Shown here: positions 49,730 through 59,068 of the stretch, one piece after another
Position numbering within the stretch: position 1 is the first letter of the stretch
Layout of the letters: every line of letters starts with the position of its first letter
NCBI RefSeq assembly: GCF_040545425.1
Contig: NZ_JBEPLW010000012.1
Reading direction: 5' to 3' (one strand)
DNA from: Bhargavaea ullalensis
GTDB lineage: Bacteria; Bacillota; Bacilli; Bacillales_A; Planococcaceae
DNA: 64,000 nucleotides
The notes under the pieces: generated by a model
What the model saw: the letters and a program-made list of their open reading frames with translations, nothing else
What the model was told of the DNA's origin: nothing
Databases searched by the model: none
Translations under genes and position numbers: made by a program

Positions 49730-49851
49730 GGTGGCCTCCTTGTATCCGGTTACACGAATTATAAAACATTCGGGCGTCCGTGTCAGCAAGAGCCGGTTGC
49801 CCGGATTTTCCGGTCTATGGTATTCTTTATGATAGGAAAAGAGGGATTTCT

Positions 49852-50124
49852 ATGATTGATCGGCGCGGGATCATCGTCCATCTGTCACATCTGAAGCAGG
49901 CCAAGTCGCTGAGGAAGTACGGGCACATCCAATATATATCCAAGCGGATGAAGTACGCCGTCCTCTACTGCAACATGGAAGATGCGGACAGGACGGCCGC
50001 CAAGCTGGAAAAACTGCCCTATGTCAAATCGGTTTCCCTGTCGATGAAGCCGTTCATCAAGACGGAATATGAAAATGCCAAGCCCGACAAGGCAAAAGAG
50101 TACGATTACAAAGGCGGAATCTGA
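49852..50124 (+). CDS. ylbG: YlbG family protein (DUF2129)
   Basis: 90 residues; MIDRRGIIVHLSHLKQAKSL, KYGHIQYISKRMKYAVLYCN and VKSVSLSMKPFIKTEYE are typical. Small cytoplasmic alpha/beta protein of unknown function conserved in Bacilli. ATG at 49852 with GAGGG 6-7 nt upstream. Its last 19 nt overlap the end of the convergent neighbour. Confidence 0.92.
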   Translation: MIDRRGIIVHLSHLKQAKSLRKYGHIQYISKRMKYAVLYCNMEDADRTAAKLEKLPYVKSVSLSMKPFIKTEYENAKPDKAKEYDYKGGI

Positions 50125-50519
50125 CGACGCATCCGGGTCATCAACTCGGGCGTCGGGAGAAGCCGGTTCATCCGGAGAATCCCGGTCAGGTGCCGGTAAT
50201 AGTCTTCCCGGCTGCCGAAGTCGCCGGACGGCCTGACCTTGACATCGGCCAAGGAGACGCCTGCTTCTTCGAGGGCTTCGGTGAACAGCCGCTGCCGGGT
50301 GCCGCCTTCTTTGACGCCTTCGCGGCAAATATAAATGGGCATGAAATGTCCGTCGCCGGCAGGCAACAGCGCCACGGCCAGGGAAACGGCATTTTTCGGA
50401 TCGTCCGTCCGGAGGATGAACGCCCGGTGGATGCGGGGGGAGTTTGTCCGGATGAGTTCGCACAGCTCAAAAACGTCGCCGAACCCTTCCCCGAGTTCGA
50501 TAAAGCGCTGGGTATCCAT
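50106..50519 (-). CDS. Conserved hypothetical protein beside rsmD
   Basis: 137 residues, alpha/beta composition with RIHRAFILRT...VSLAVALLPA and HFMPIYICREGV blocks and a helical C-terminus. I do not recognise a catalytic motif; similar small proteins next to ylbG/rsmD in Bacillales have been labelled methylthioribose kinase without support from motifs. The ATG lies 14 nt from AAAGGGG, a long spacing, so the start is uncertain. Confidence 0.65.
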   Translation of the reverse strand: MDTQRFIELGEGFGDVFELCELIRTNSPRIHRAFILRTDDPKNAVSLAVALLPAGDGHFMPIYICREGVKEGGTRQRLFTEALEEAGVSLADVKVRPSGDFGSREDYYRHLTGILRMNRLLPTPELMTRMRRQIPPL

Positions 50520-50593
50520 ATAAGTAAAAGCATCCCCTTTCTTTAGCTCATCCTACCATAGGGCTGCAGAACAGGGGAAGGAGGGTGAATGCG

Positions 50594-51166
50594 ATGAGAG
50601 TCATATCCGGCGAGAGGAAAGGGACCCAGCTGAAAACGGCGACGGGAACGGGGACGAGGCCGACTTCGGACAAGGTCAAGGAGTCCCTGTTCAATATGAT
50701 CGGCCCCTACTTTTCGGGCGGCACCGCCGTTGACTTGTTCGGAGGAAGCGGCGGGCTGGCGATCGAGGCGCTCAGCCGCGGCATGGACCGGGCCGTCATC
50801 ATCGAAAAAGACGGCAGGGCACTGTCGGCCATCCGCGAGAATCTGGAGAAGTGCAGATACGCGGAACAAGCCGAAGTGCTGAGAGCCGATGCGGGGAGGG
50901 CGGTGCGCATGCTGATCAAAAGAGGCGAGGGGATTGATCTGCTGTTCCTCGATCCGCCCTATGCAAAAAATACATACTATGACCTGGCGGGGGAACTCGC
51001 CGCCGCAGGTCTCATCCGCGGAGGCGGCGTTATCGTCTGCGAACACGACAAATCGGTCCAACTGCCGGAGCGGTACGGAATGTTTTGGAAAGAGAAAGAG
51101 AATGTTTACGGAGGCACCGTCATCACCATCTACAGCGGTGCCGAAGAGGGGGAGAACAATGGGTAA
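50594..51166 (+). CDS. rsmD: 16S rRNA (guanine966-N2)-methyltransferase RsmD
   Basis: 190 residues. Motif I DLFGGSGGLAIEALSRG binds SAM; motif IV LLFLDPPY is the N2-guanine catalytic signature. MRVISGERKGTQLKTATG opens the typical fold, with TSDKVKESLFNM. ATG at 50594 with AAGGAGG 9 nt upstream; GTG at 50585 is too close. Overlaps coaD by 8 nt. Confidence 0.94.
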   Translation: MRVISGERKGTQLKTATGTGTRPTSDKVKESLFNMIGPYFSGGTAVDLFGGSGGLAIEALSRGMDRAVIIEKDGRALSAIRENLEKCRYAEQAEVLRADAGRAVRMLIKRGEGIDLLFLDPPYAKNTYYDLAGELAAAGLIRGGGVIVCEHDKSVQLPERYGMFWKEKENVYGGTVITIYSGAEEGENNG

Positions 51167-51665
51167 GCTGGGGGTAGTGCCGGGAAGCTTTGATCCGGTC
51201 ACATATGGACATCTGGACATCATCAAACGGGCATCCAAGGTTTTTGCGGAGATCCGGGTCGTGGTGCTCAACAATTCATCGAAAAATCCGCTGTTCACCG
51301 TCGAGGAACGGATGGATCTGATCCGAACGGTCACACGGGATCTTCCAAACGTGAGGGTCGAGTCGTTTTCCGGCCTGCTCGTCGATTATGCGAAGTCGGT
51401 CGGCGCGTCCGCAATCATCCGGGGTCTCCGTGCCGTGTCGGACTTCGAATACGAAATGCAGATCACATCGATGAACCGGGTGCTCGAGGAAGAAATCGAA
51501 ACATTTTTCATCATGACGAAAAACCAGTATTCCTTCCTGAGCTCCAGCATCGTAAAAGAAGTCGCCAAATACGGGGCGGATACAAGCGAGCTCGTCCCGG
51601 CGGAAGTCGGCGTCGCGCTGCGCCGGAAATATGCGATCGAAGAAGCGGCATCGGCAGAGGAATGA
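51159..51665 (+). CDS. coaD: Phosphopantetheine adenylyltransferase
   Basis: 168 residues, standard size. Nucleotidyltransferase motif GSFDPVTYGHLDII at the N-terminus and the C-terminal YSFLSSSIVKEVAKYG. Transfers AMP from ATP to 4'-phosphopantetheine, fourth step of CoA synthesis. Start overlaps the end of rsmD with GAGGGGGAG upstream, so the two are translationally coupled. Confidence 0.96.
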   Translation: MGKLGVVPGSFDPVTYGHLDIIKRASKVFAEIRVVVLNNSSKNPLFTVEERMDLIRTVTRDLPNVRVESFSGLLVDYAKSVGASAIIRGLRAVSDFEYEMQITSMNRVLEEEIETFFIMTKNQYSFLSSSIVKEVAKYGADTSELVPAEVGVALRRKYAIEEAASAEE

Positions 51666-51689
51666 GACAAGACACCTTCAGCCGTATGC

Positions 51690-51744
51690 TGCAAGGCAGA
51701 GACATCGGATCCCGGGCGGATTTCCGTGCCTCTGCCTTTTTTCA
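51690..51744 (+). terminator. Terminator of rsmD-coaD
   Basis: AAGGCAGA (51693-51700) with TCTGCCTT (51731-51738) and inner ATCGGATCCCGGGCGGAT pairing, T6 tail. Confidence 0.7.
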
Positions 51745-51761
51745 TTTCTCCGCCGAACCGC

Positions 51762-52646
51762 TCAAAGAAGCATGAACAGGAGCGGTACGCAAATCATGTG
51801 GATGATCCTGGCGGCAACGTAAGGACGAAGCGGAATGCCCGCTCCCCGTGCGATCACAGCCACCTGAAGATGGATGCTGAATCCGTTCATGGACAGAATA
51901 AGCGCAGTGACCGCGCCGTGCGCCGACGATCCGGCAAGTACATCGGCCGCCATCCGCAAGCCGGCAGTCATTTCAAAAAGCGGATAAACCGCGAGCCCGG
52001 CAGTTGTTTCCGCCAGGCCGGAGACGGAAGAAAGAAGCGCCGCGGCAACGGCACCGACCGCCGAAAAGAAGATGACCGACGTGGCCACCAGAACGATTGT
52101 CTGTGAACTTTCCTTCAGGCTTGCCGTCAGCGGGGATACCGACGGCTTTGAAGTCGGGGTTTTCTCAGCGGAACCGGCCGTCCGGTTCCGGAAATAAAGC
52201 GTGCCGGCGATGAGCAGGACGAGATTGACACTGTGGATGACCGCCATGAGCCGCCAACCCGCAGCCGGGTCGCCGAACAGCTCATGGCCGACGAACCCGA
52301 CGAGAAGCATCGAACTCGGCGCATGGCAGACGGCCGTCAGGAAGCCTCCTTCCGCACGGGACAGGCGTCCGTCCCTGACAAGGTGCGCGACGGATGCGGC
52401 GCCGACGGGAAATCCGCCGAATGCGCCGAGGACATATGTCTTCCAATAGGTGCCCGTCCGGCTCTTCGGCTCGCGGCCCGGGAGACGGAGCAGCCACTGG
52501 GTGAGGATGAGATACGGCAGCAGGTACGGCAGGAGAGCGCCGGCAAACAGTTCGACTCCGAACTCCGCACCTTCCCGCGCGAGCGCCGGCCGGAGGAGGA
52601 ACAGAAGGATCGTGCACCAGATCATGATGGTGTTCAGCATGGGCAT
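51762..52646 (-). CDS. ylbJ: YlbJ-like sporulation membrane protein (nucleoside-recognition domain), short form
   Basis: 294 residues with about eight membrane segments; GAFGGFPVGA, LTAVCHAPSSMLLVGFVG and SMNGFSIHLQVA match the paired gate domains of YlbJ. B. subtilis YlbJ (~400 residues) is needed for spore cortex formation; this copy is roughly 100 residues shorter, so it may have lost part of the family's C-terminus or N-terminus. Start is weakly supported (GAGGGAG is 13 nt away). Convergent with coaD and divergent from ylbL. Confidence 0.75.
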   Translation of the reverse strand: MPMLNTIMIWCTILLFLLRPALAREGAEFGVELFAGALLPYLLPYLILTQWLLRLPGREPKSRTGTYWKTYVLGAFGGFPVGAASVAHLVRDGRLSRAEGGFLTAVCHAPSSMLLVGFVGHELFGDPAAGWRLMAVIHSVNLVLLIAGTLYFRNRTAGSAEKTPTSKPSVSPLTASLKESSQTIVLVATSVIFFSAVGAVAAALLSSVSGLAETTAGLAVYPLFEMTAGLRMAADVLAGSSAHGAVTALILSMNGFSIHLQVAVIARGAGIPLRPYVAARIIHMICVPLLFMLL

Positions 52647-52747
52647 CGGTTTTAATCGGCTCCCTCATTTTGTATGGATCGTTTTCCGGTGCTACACTTA
52701 AGATGTATATGCCGGCCGGTTGGAGGCTATTTTGGGAGGTGAGCCGG

Positions 52748-53797
52748 ATGAAGAAGAAAAAAGGGACCGCAGCGATTGCGGCTGTGCTGCTCGTGGCGGT
52801 GGCCGCACTGATGCCGCTGGATATGTATATCTCCAAACCGGGTGGCGCTTATGACCTGACGCCGCTCGTCGAAGTGCAGGGCGGGGACGAGGATGACCAG
52901 GGGACGATGAGCCTGATGACGATTGCCCTCTCGAAGGCGACGCCCCTTACCTATGTGTTTTCGAACTTCATGGACAGCCGGAAAATCATGAAAGCCGGCC
53001 AGGTGCGCCAAGACGGAGAAACCGAAGATGAATACGATATCCGGCAAGAGAAGCTGATGGACGATTCCCAGTTCAATGCGATCTACGTCGCCTATCAGAA
53101 AGCGATGAAGCCGGTCGAGGTGAACTTTGAAGGCGTCCTGGTCATGAGGGTGCTCGACGGGGCGGCCGCGTCCGGCGTGCTGAAGCCGGGCGATATCATC
53201 ACGGAACTGGACAACAGCCGGCTTCACTCCGCTGAAGAATTTTCCGACGCGCTTGCCGGTCTCCCCGACGGACAAGAAGCCAAGCTCGGGATCCGCCGGG
53301 GCGGCAAGCAGCTTGAGGAGCGGGTCCGCCTTGCCCCGATCCCAGGAGGAGACGGCCGTCTCGGTCTCGGCATCTCATTTGCAGAAGAACGGTCGATCGA
53401 GACGGAGCCGCCGGTGAAGATCCATACCGAAGACATCGGCGGTCCATCCGCCGGGCTGATGTTCACACTTGAAATCATGGACCGCCTGCTTGATGAAGAC
53501 TTGACGAAAGGATACAAGGTCGGCGGGACAGGCGAGATGAATGAAGACGGCACGGTCGGCCGGATCGGCGGCATCGACTTCAAGATCATGGCTGCAGACA
53601 GGGACGGGATCGAAATCTTTTTTGCACCGGACGACGAGATCACCGATGCGATGAGGAAGTTCAATCCGGACATCCGCACGAACTATGAGGAAGCGTCCGA
53701 AACGGCAAAAAAAATCGGCACGGACATGAAAGTCGTGCCGGTCAAAACCGTCGATGATGCACTTGAATATTTGCGGGAACTGAAGCAGAAGCCCTGA
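52748..53797 (+). CDS. ylbL: PDZ-Lon membrane protease YlbL
   Basis: 349 residues. One N-terminal membrane helix (about 6-24), PDZ domain (about 125-200, GVLKPGDIITELDN) and a Lon-type Ser/Lys protease domain: GGPSAGLMF with Ser234 and GGIDFKIMAA with Lys279. The catalytic domain faces outside. In B. subtilis YlbL helps degrade the SOS division inhibitor YneA. GGAGGTG 6 nt before the ATG. Confidence 0.92.
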   Translation: MKKKKGTAAIAAVLLVAVAALMPLDMYISKPGGAYDLTPLVEVQGGDEDDQGTMSLMTIALSKATPLTYVFSNFMDSRKIMKAGQVRQDGETEDEYDIRQEKLMDDSQFNAIYVAYQKAMKPVEVNFEGVLVMRVLDGAAASGVLKPGDIITELDNSRLHSAEEFSDALAGLPDGQEAKLGIRRGGKQLEERVRLAPIPGGDGRLGLGISFAEERSIETEPPVKIHTEDIGGPSAGLMFTLEIMDRLLDEDLTKGYKVGGTGEMNEDGTVGRIGGIDFKIMAADRDGIEIFFAPDDEITDAMRKFNPDIRTNYEEASETAKKIGTDMKVVPVKTVDDALEYLRELKQKP

Positions 53798-53813
53798 ATA
53801 TCCTGCCGCCCCG

Positions 53814-55028
53814 TCATTCGCGGATGAGGATCGGCGGAGTCCGGAAATCCGTTCCCGGCGGCTTGCCGCCGATGCCGAGCCAGTAAATGTCCGAAGCCCG
53901 GATATCGGCCTTCAGCAGCGGGTCCCCGGAGGCGGCCGCGCGGGTGATGAGCGGCAGGCCGAGCGACTTCTTCCGTTCGCCTAGATATTTCCGCCCGGTT
54001 CCGGTCATTCCGAGGAGCCGGAGGTAGGACGGGTTGCGGAGGCTGCGAAATTCCTCCCAGTCCATCCCGCACAGGATATGGGTCAGGCTCCGCTGGATGC
54101 GGGTCCACGTGTAGCGCTTCGTCTTCACCCGCTCCATGAAAGCGGGGAAGGAGCCGGCTTCGAGCGTGGCCCTGAACACCCGGTTTTCGAAGCCTTCCGC
54201 CATTTCGGCGGCATGCGACAACTTGTCCGGACCTTCCCGGATGATGTTGTATCGAAGCAGCGGCCAAAACAATTCCCAGCTGCCGAACGGCCGGCCGCTC
54301 TCCTTCCAGTTCCGGAACGCCGCGAGCGTCGCGGACGGCACGGCGGCTTCCACCGCGCCGGTATTGCCTTCCGAGAGAATGGAGCGGCGGATGCCCGTGG
54401 CGCTCATGATGCCCGTCGTGCGGTCTGCACCGAGGTCATGATGGCCCGTCCCCGTCCGTTTGACGGTGAGGGCTTCCATGCCGGTCCCTAGCGAGCGCGC
54501 CGCCTGGACGTAATGAAAGCCGAGGATGTTGTTCGGTTTTGTCAGGTCGGCAATGCGGACGCCGGACGGCAGCTTTTCCGAGAGGGAGGAATAGGCGCCG
54601 CTCAGTGCGGCCGGATAGCTGATGCCCGAGCGGACAAGGCGCTTCACTTCAGCATCGTACCCGCTGCGATTGCCGGTGATCAGCTCCGCCGTCCGCTCAA
54701 ACGCTTTGATGTCGCCCTCCTCTGAGCCGAAACAGAACGCGCTGCACCCGGAAGCGGCCAGAAGGGTGATCGCCCCTTCCGCGAATTCCGATGCCTGGGC
54801 GGTGGCAAACCGGTACGGCAGTTCGAAGACGAGATCCGCGCCCGACCGGAGTGCCGCCTCCGCGCGTGTCCACTTGTCCATGAAGGCGGGTTCCCCCCGC
54901 TGCAGGAAGTTTCCGCTCATGACGGCAATGAGGACATCGGCCCCGGAGGCCGCTCGGGTTTCATTCAGATGATGGATATGGCCGTTGTGCAGCGGGTTGT
55001 ATTCGACGACGACGCCTGCGGCTTTCAT
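53814..55028 (-). CDS. tmcAL: tRNA(Met) cytidine acetate ligase TmcAL
   Basis: 404 residues. VVEYNPLHNGHIHHLN is the nucleotidyltransferase HxGH motif; SGNFLQRGEPAFMDKWTRAE and KPNNILGFHYV follow as in the family. Forms acetyl-AMP from acetate and ATP and acetylates the wobble cytidine 34 of elongator tRNA-Met. ATG at 55026-55028 with AAGGAG 8 nt upstream. B. subtilis name ylbM. Confidence 0.93.
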   Translation of the reverse strand: MKAAGVVVEYNPLHNGHIHHLNETRAASGADVLIAVMSGNFLQRGEPAFMDKWTRAEAALRSGADLVFELPYRFATAQASEFAEGAITLLAASGCSAFCFGSEEGDIKAFERTAELITGNRSGYDAEVKRLVRSGISYPAALSGAYSSLSEKLPSGVRIADLTKPNNILGFHYVQAARSLGTGMEALTVKRTGTGHHDLGADRTTGIMSATGIRRSILSEGNTGAVEAAVPSATLAAFRNWKESGRPFGSWELFWPLLRYNIIREGPDKLSHAAEMAEGFENRVFRATLEAGSFPAFMERVKTKRYTWTRIQRSLTHILCGMDWEEFRSLRNPSYLRLLGMTGTGRKYLGERKKSLGLPLITRAAASGDPLLKADIRASDIYWLGIGGKPPGTDFRTPPILIRE

Positions 55029-55122
55029 AAGCCCCACTCCTTTGATACAATATAGTCGTATTATAGCGTCAGGAGAGCGAAAAACCCAGTTGCCGCGGCC
55101 GGCGTACTGACAAGAAAATATC

Positions 55123-55151
55123 TTGACATCGCATTTTGGGCATTATATAAT
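55123..55151 (+). promoter_or_regulatory. Consensus sigma-A promoter of yceD-rpmF
   Basis: TTGACA (55123-55128), 17-nt spacer, TATAAT (55146-55151): perfect consensus, as expected for a ribosomal protein unit. The leader is only ~22 nt. Confidence 0.88.
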
Positions 55152-55179
55152 CTATTTTGTTGTCTTGAGGTGATTCCTG

Positions 55180-55719
55180 ATGAAATGGACCATCCGGCAA
55201 TTGCTGAAGCACAGACAGGGCGGGATGCCGGTCGACGGTACGGCCGACCTGTCTGCGGTCAAAGAGCGGAACCCCGAAATCCGCGGGATCTCCCCGGTTC
55301 GGGTGACCGGCTCCTGCACGGTAGGCTCCGGCAGCATGACTTGCCGCTTTCGTCTTGAGGGCACGTTGACCCTTCCCGAGTCCAGGACCTGGGAAGACAT
55401 CGACTATCCGTTTGAGATCGAAACGGACGAGCAATTTGTCTGGGAAGGCTACACGGCGACAGAAGACGATTCGGTCCACGAAGTGACCGGGGAAGTCGTT
55501 GATCCGACTTCCGTCTTCGAGGAGCTCGTCCTGCTGGAAGTACCGATTCAGATTCTTGCCGACGAGGCGGCCAAACCGTTGGAAGGGAAGGGCTGGTCCT
55601 TCGCTTCCGAAGAGGAATTCACCGCCAGGCGTGAAGAAGAAAAACCGAAAGTTGATCCGAGACTCGCCGGACTGGCCGACCTGCTCGGCCGGACCGGAAA
55701 GGAACCGGAAGACGAATAG
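55180..55719 (+). CDS. yceD: YceD family protein (DUF177)
   Basis: 179 residues. SCTVGSGSMTCRFRLEGTLT and a long acidic C-terminal half with VHEVTGEVVDPTSVFEELVLLEVPI-type block are characteristic. DUF177 proteins are encoded next to rpmF and are linked to 23S rRNA/large subunit accumulation. AGGTGATT 6 nt before the ATG. 21 nt ahead of rpmF. Confidence 0.9.
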   Translation: MKWTIRQLLKHRQGGMPVDGTADLSAVKERNPEIRGISPVRVTGSCTVGSGSMTCRFRLEGTLTLPESRTWEDIDYPFEIETDEQFVWEGYTATEDDSVHEVTGEVVDPTSVFEELVLLEVPIQILADEAAKPLEGKGWSFASEEEFTARREEEKPKVDPRLAGLADLLGRTGKEPEDE

Positions 55720-55740
55720 AACCGTAAGGAGGTGCCCCGC

Positions 55741-55914
55741 ATGGCAGTACCGAAAAGAAGAACATCCAAAACGGCCAAGCGCCAACGCCGCACACACTTC
55801 AAGCTCCAGGTGCCAGGCATGGTCGCTTGCGATAACTGCGGTGAACCGAAACTCGCTCACCGTGTATGCAAGGAATGCGGACATTACAAAGGAAAACAAG
55901 TCGTCGGCGAATAA
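55741..55914 (+). CDS. rpmF: 50S ribosomal protein L32
   Basis: 57 residues. MAVPKRRTSKTAKRQRRTHF and a four-cysteine zinc ribbon (Cys30, Cys33, Cys43, Cys46). The zinc-binding form is the one replaced by cysteine-free paralogues under zinc limitation in some Bacilli. AAGGAGG 8 nt upstream. Confidence 0.97.
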   Translation: MAVPKRRTSKTAKRQRRTHFKLQVPGMVACDNCGEPKLAHRVCKECGHYKGKQVVGE

Positions 55915-55929
55915 TGTCCGACACTGCGA

Positions 55930-55967
55930 AAGGCGGCCGGGGCCACAGCCCAGGGTGCCTTTTTCCT
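55930..55967 (+). terminator. Terminator of yceD-rpmF
   Basis: AAAGGC...GCCTTT arms around a GC-rich GGCCGGGGCCACAGCCCAGG interior, followed by TTTCC. Confidence 0.55.
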
Positions 55968-56003
55968 GTTTTTGAGGGACTTTGACGGAAGGGGATGTGC
56001 GGA

Positions 56004-56765
56004 ATGGCTTTTGGTTTCAACTACAGGGGGACCGGTGCGGTGTTCACGATCGACCGGCCGGAAAAGCGCAATGCAGTGAACGGGGAAGTGATGGACGGAC
56101 TTTCTGCCGCAGTGGAGGAAGCGGCGGGCAACAACTCGCTCCGGTACTTTGCCGTGACGGGCGCGGGGGGCGCCGCTTTCTGTTCGGGCGGGGACCTCTC
56201 GGAGTTCCACCGCCTGAAAACGGCGGAAGAAGCGGCACCGATGCTTGAGAAAATGGCGGACATCCTGCTCCGGATGAGCCGCCTGCCCGTGCCGGTGATC
56301 GCCCTCATCAACGGCCATGCTGTCGGGGGCGGCTGCGAGATCGCGACGGCCTGCGACTACCGGCTGGTCCATGAGACGGCCCGGTGCGGCTACATCCAGG
56401 GGACACTTGCCATCACGACGGGCTGGGGCGGTGCGTCCCACCTGCTGGCGAAAGCCGGCTCCGAAGCCATTGCGCTCCGAATGCTGACGGAATCCCGCGT
56501 GCACCCGGCCGGCGAGCTCATCAAATCAGGGTGGGCGACCGAAGGATTTGCGGATGAGCCGGACGTTGCCCTGGACCGGTTCGTCGCACCGCTTGAACGC
56601 ATCCATCCGTCCGTGATCCGTGCCTACAAGGCGGCCGCCCTCCGGAAGCGGGAGGCCGCCGGTCTTGAAGAAATGATCCGCGCGGAAGTCGCGGAATGTG
56701 CCCGTCTCTGGGAGGCGGAGGCCCACCACGAAGCGGTCGGCCTGTTCCTGAATAAGAAAAAATAA
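56004..56765 (+). CDS. Enoyl-CoA hydratase/isomerase family protein
   Basis: 253 residues, crotonase fold. GGAAFCSGGDLSEF and NGHAVGGGCEIATACDYRLV hold the two oxyanion-hole stretches; the usual second catalytic Glu position (…GTLAITTGWGGASHLL) lies in a divergent segment, so the exact reaction is open. ATG 56004 with AAGGGG 9 nt upstream; ATG 55995 is too near. It sits close to the acyl-CoA carboxylase genes and may belong to the same branched-chain or fatty acid pathway. Confidence 0.85.
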   Translation: MAFGFNYRGTGAVFTIDRPEKRNAVNGEVMDGLSAAVEEAAGNNSLRYFAVTGAGGAAFCSGGDLSEFHRLKTAEEAAPMLEKMADILLRMSRLPVPVIALINGHAVGGGCEIATACDYRLVHETARCGYIQGTLAITTGWGGASHLLAKAGSEAIALRMLTESRVHPAGELIKSGWATEGFADEPDVALDRFVAPLERIHPSVIRAYKAAALRKREAAGLEEMIRAEVAECARLWEAEAHHEAVGLFLNKKK

Positions 56766-56877
56766 GCAGCACCCTCCTGGATGAAGCGTTTTTCTCCCGT
56801 CCCGCTTGGCGATCAGGAAAAAGTGAAGTCTATTTCATCCGCCCCCTGCATATAGTTTTCAAAACGGGGGTGGTAGA

Positions 56878-57264
56878 GTGAACGGAAACACACGAAAAGA
56901 CAGATGGACGGCAGAAGATGACCGCATTCTCGCCGAAACGGTGATCGGATCGGTGAGAAAAGGCGGAACCCAGCTGGAGGCATTCGAGGCGGCAGCCGAG
57001 AAGCTCGGCCGCACAAAGCAGGCGTGCGGCTTCCGCTGGAACAAAAACCTCCGCCGCTATTATGAAGGGGAGCTTGAGGCTGCCAGGAAAAAGCCGGAGC
57101 ATCACCTGAAGTCTCACTTGAAGCAGGCGATGACGGGGTTCGATGAGTTGTCGGAGTCTTATCTCGCGCTGAAAAAAGAGCATGAGTCTCTCGCCCGCGA
57201 GCATCACCGGCTGCTTGCCTGGCTGTCGAAGGGCGTCAGCTTCATTGAGAAAAAAGAGTCTTGA
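56878..57264 (+). CDS. ylbO: RsfA-family transcriptional regulator (YlbO-like)
   Basis: 128 residues. Myb/SANT-like N-terminal domain (about 6-65: DRWTAEDDRILAETVIGSVR, GGTQLEAFEAAAEKLGRTKQ, ACGFRWN) and a C-terminal coiled coil (about 90-120, YLALKKEHESLAREHHRLL). RsfA proteins modulate prespore sigma-F genes in B. subtilis; the equivalent gene ylbO also follows rpmF there. GTG start with a GGGGGTGG stretch upstream. Confidence 0.88.
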   Translation: MNGNTRKDRWTAEDDRILAETVIGSVRKGGTQLEAFEAAAEKLGRTKQACGFRWNKNLRRYYEGELEAARKKPEHHLKSHLKQAMTGFDELSESYLALKKEHESLAREHHRLLAWLSKGVSFIEKKES

Positions 57265-57299
57265 CCCGGACTGGAACCGGCTGGCCCCAGACGGGAAAT

Positions 57300-57350
57300 G
57301 GTTAGCGGGAAGGCGGAGATGAACAGACTCCCGCCTTTTTTCGTGCGGTT
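57300..57350 (+). terminator. Terminator after the RsfA-like gene
   Basis: GCGGGA/TCCCGC or, alternatively, AGGCGGAG/CTCCCGCCT can pair; T6 follows at 57341. Confidence 0.6.
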
Positions 57351-57374
57351 TCCCGGTCTTTTTTTATCCAATAC

Positions 57375-57402
57375 TTGAAAACGGTTTCACTGTTCATATA
57401 GA
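57375..57402 (+). promoter_or_regulatory. Promoter of the acyl-CoA carboxylase operon with overlapping cre-like site
   Basis: -35 TTGAAA (57375-57380), 16-nt spacer, -10 TATAGA (57397-57402). TTGAAAACGGTTTCA (57375-57389) fully fits the cre pattern WTGNAANCGNWNNCW and covers the -35 and spacer, the position for CcpA repression. Confidence 0.6.
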
Positions 57403-57451
57403 CTAATAGGGAAAGGGGTTTCACATAGTTTGTTACACGGAGGGGAACCGC

Positions 57452-58806
<1,355 letters not shown>

Positions 58807-58810
<4 letters not shown>

Positions 58811-59019
58811 ATGAACTGAAATCAACGATGGCCGGAACCGTATTCACGGTGGATGTGAACGCGGGAGATGAAGTGGCGGCAGGCCAAGAGGTCATCATCC
58901 TCGAATCAATGAAGATGGAAATTCCCGTGGAAGCGGAAAAAGGCGGGAAAGTGAAGGAAGTCCGCGTGAACGTCGGGGACTTTGTCAACGAAGGAGACGT
59001 CATCCTGACGTTTGAATAA
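58807..59019 (+). CDS. Biotin carboxyl carrier protein (acyl-CoA carboxylase)
   Basis: 70 residues, a single biotinyl domain with ESMKMEIPVE; Lys36 is the biotinylation site. Much shorter than AccB because it lacks the N-terminal region, as in the YngHB-type carrier of B. subtilis. Translation coupled to the carboxylase through a 4-nt overlap. Confidence 0.92.
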
Positions 59020-59068
59020 GTTTCAGCCGGGTTCATGAAAAGGGGTTAAAACAGGGAGGGGATCGGAA

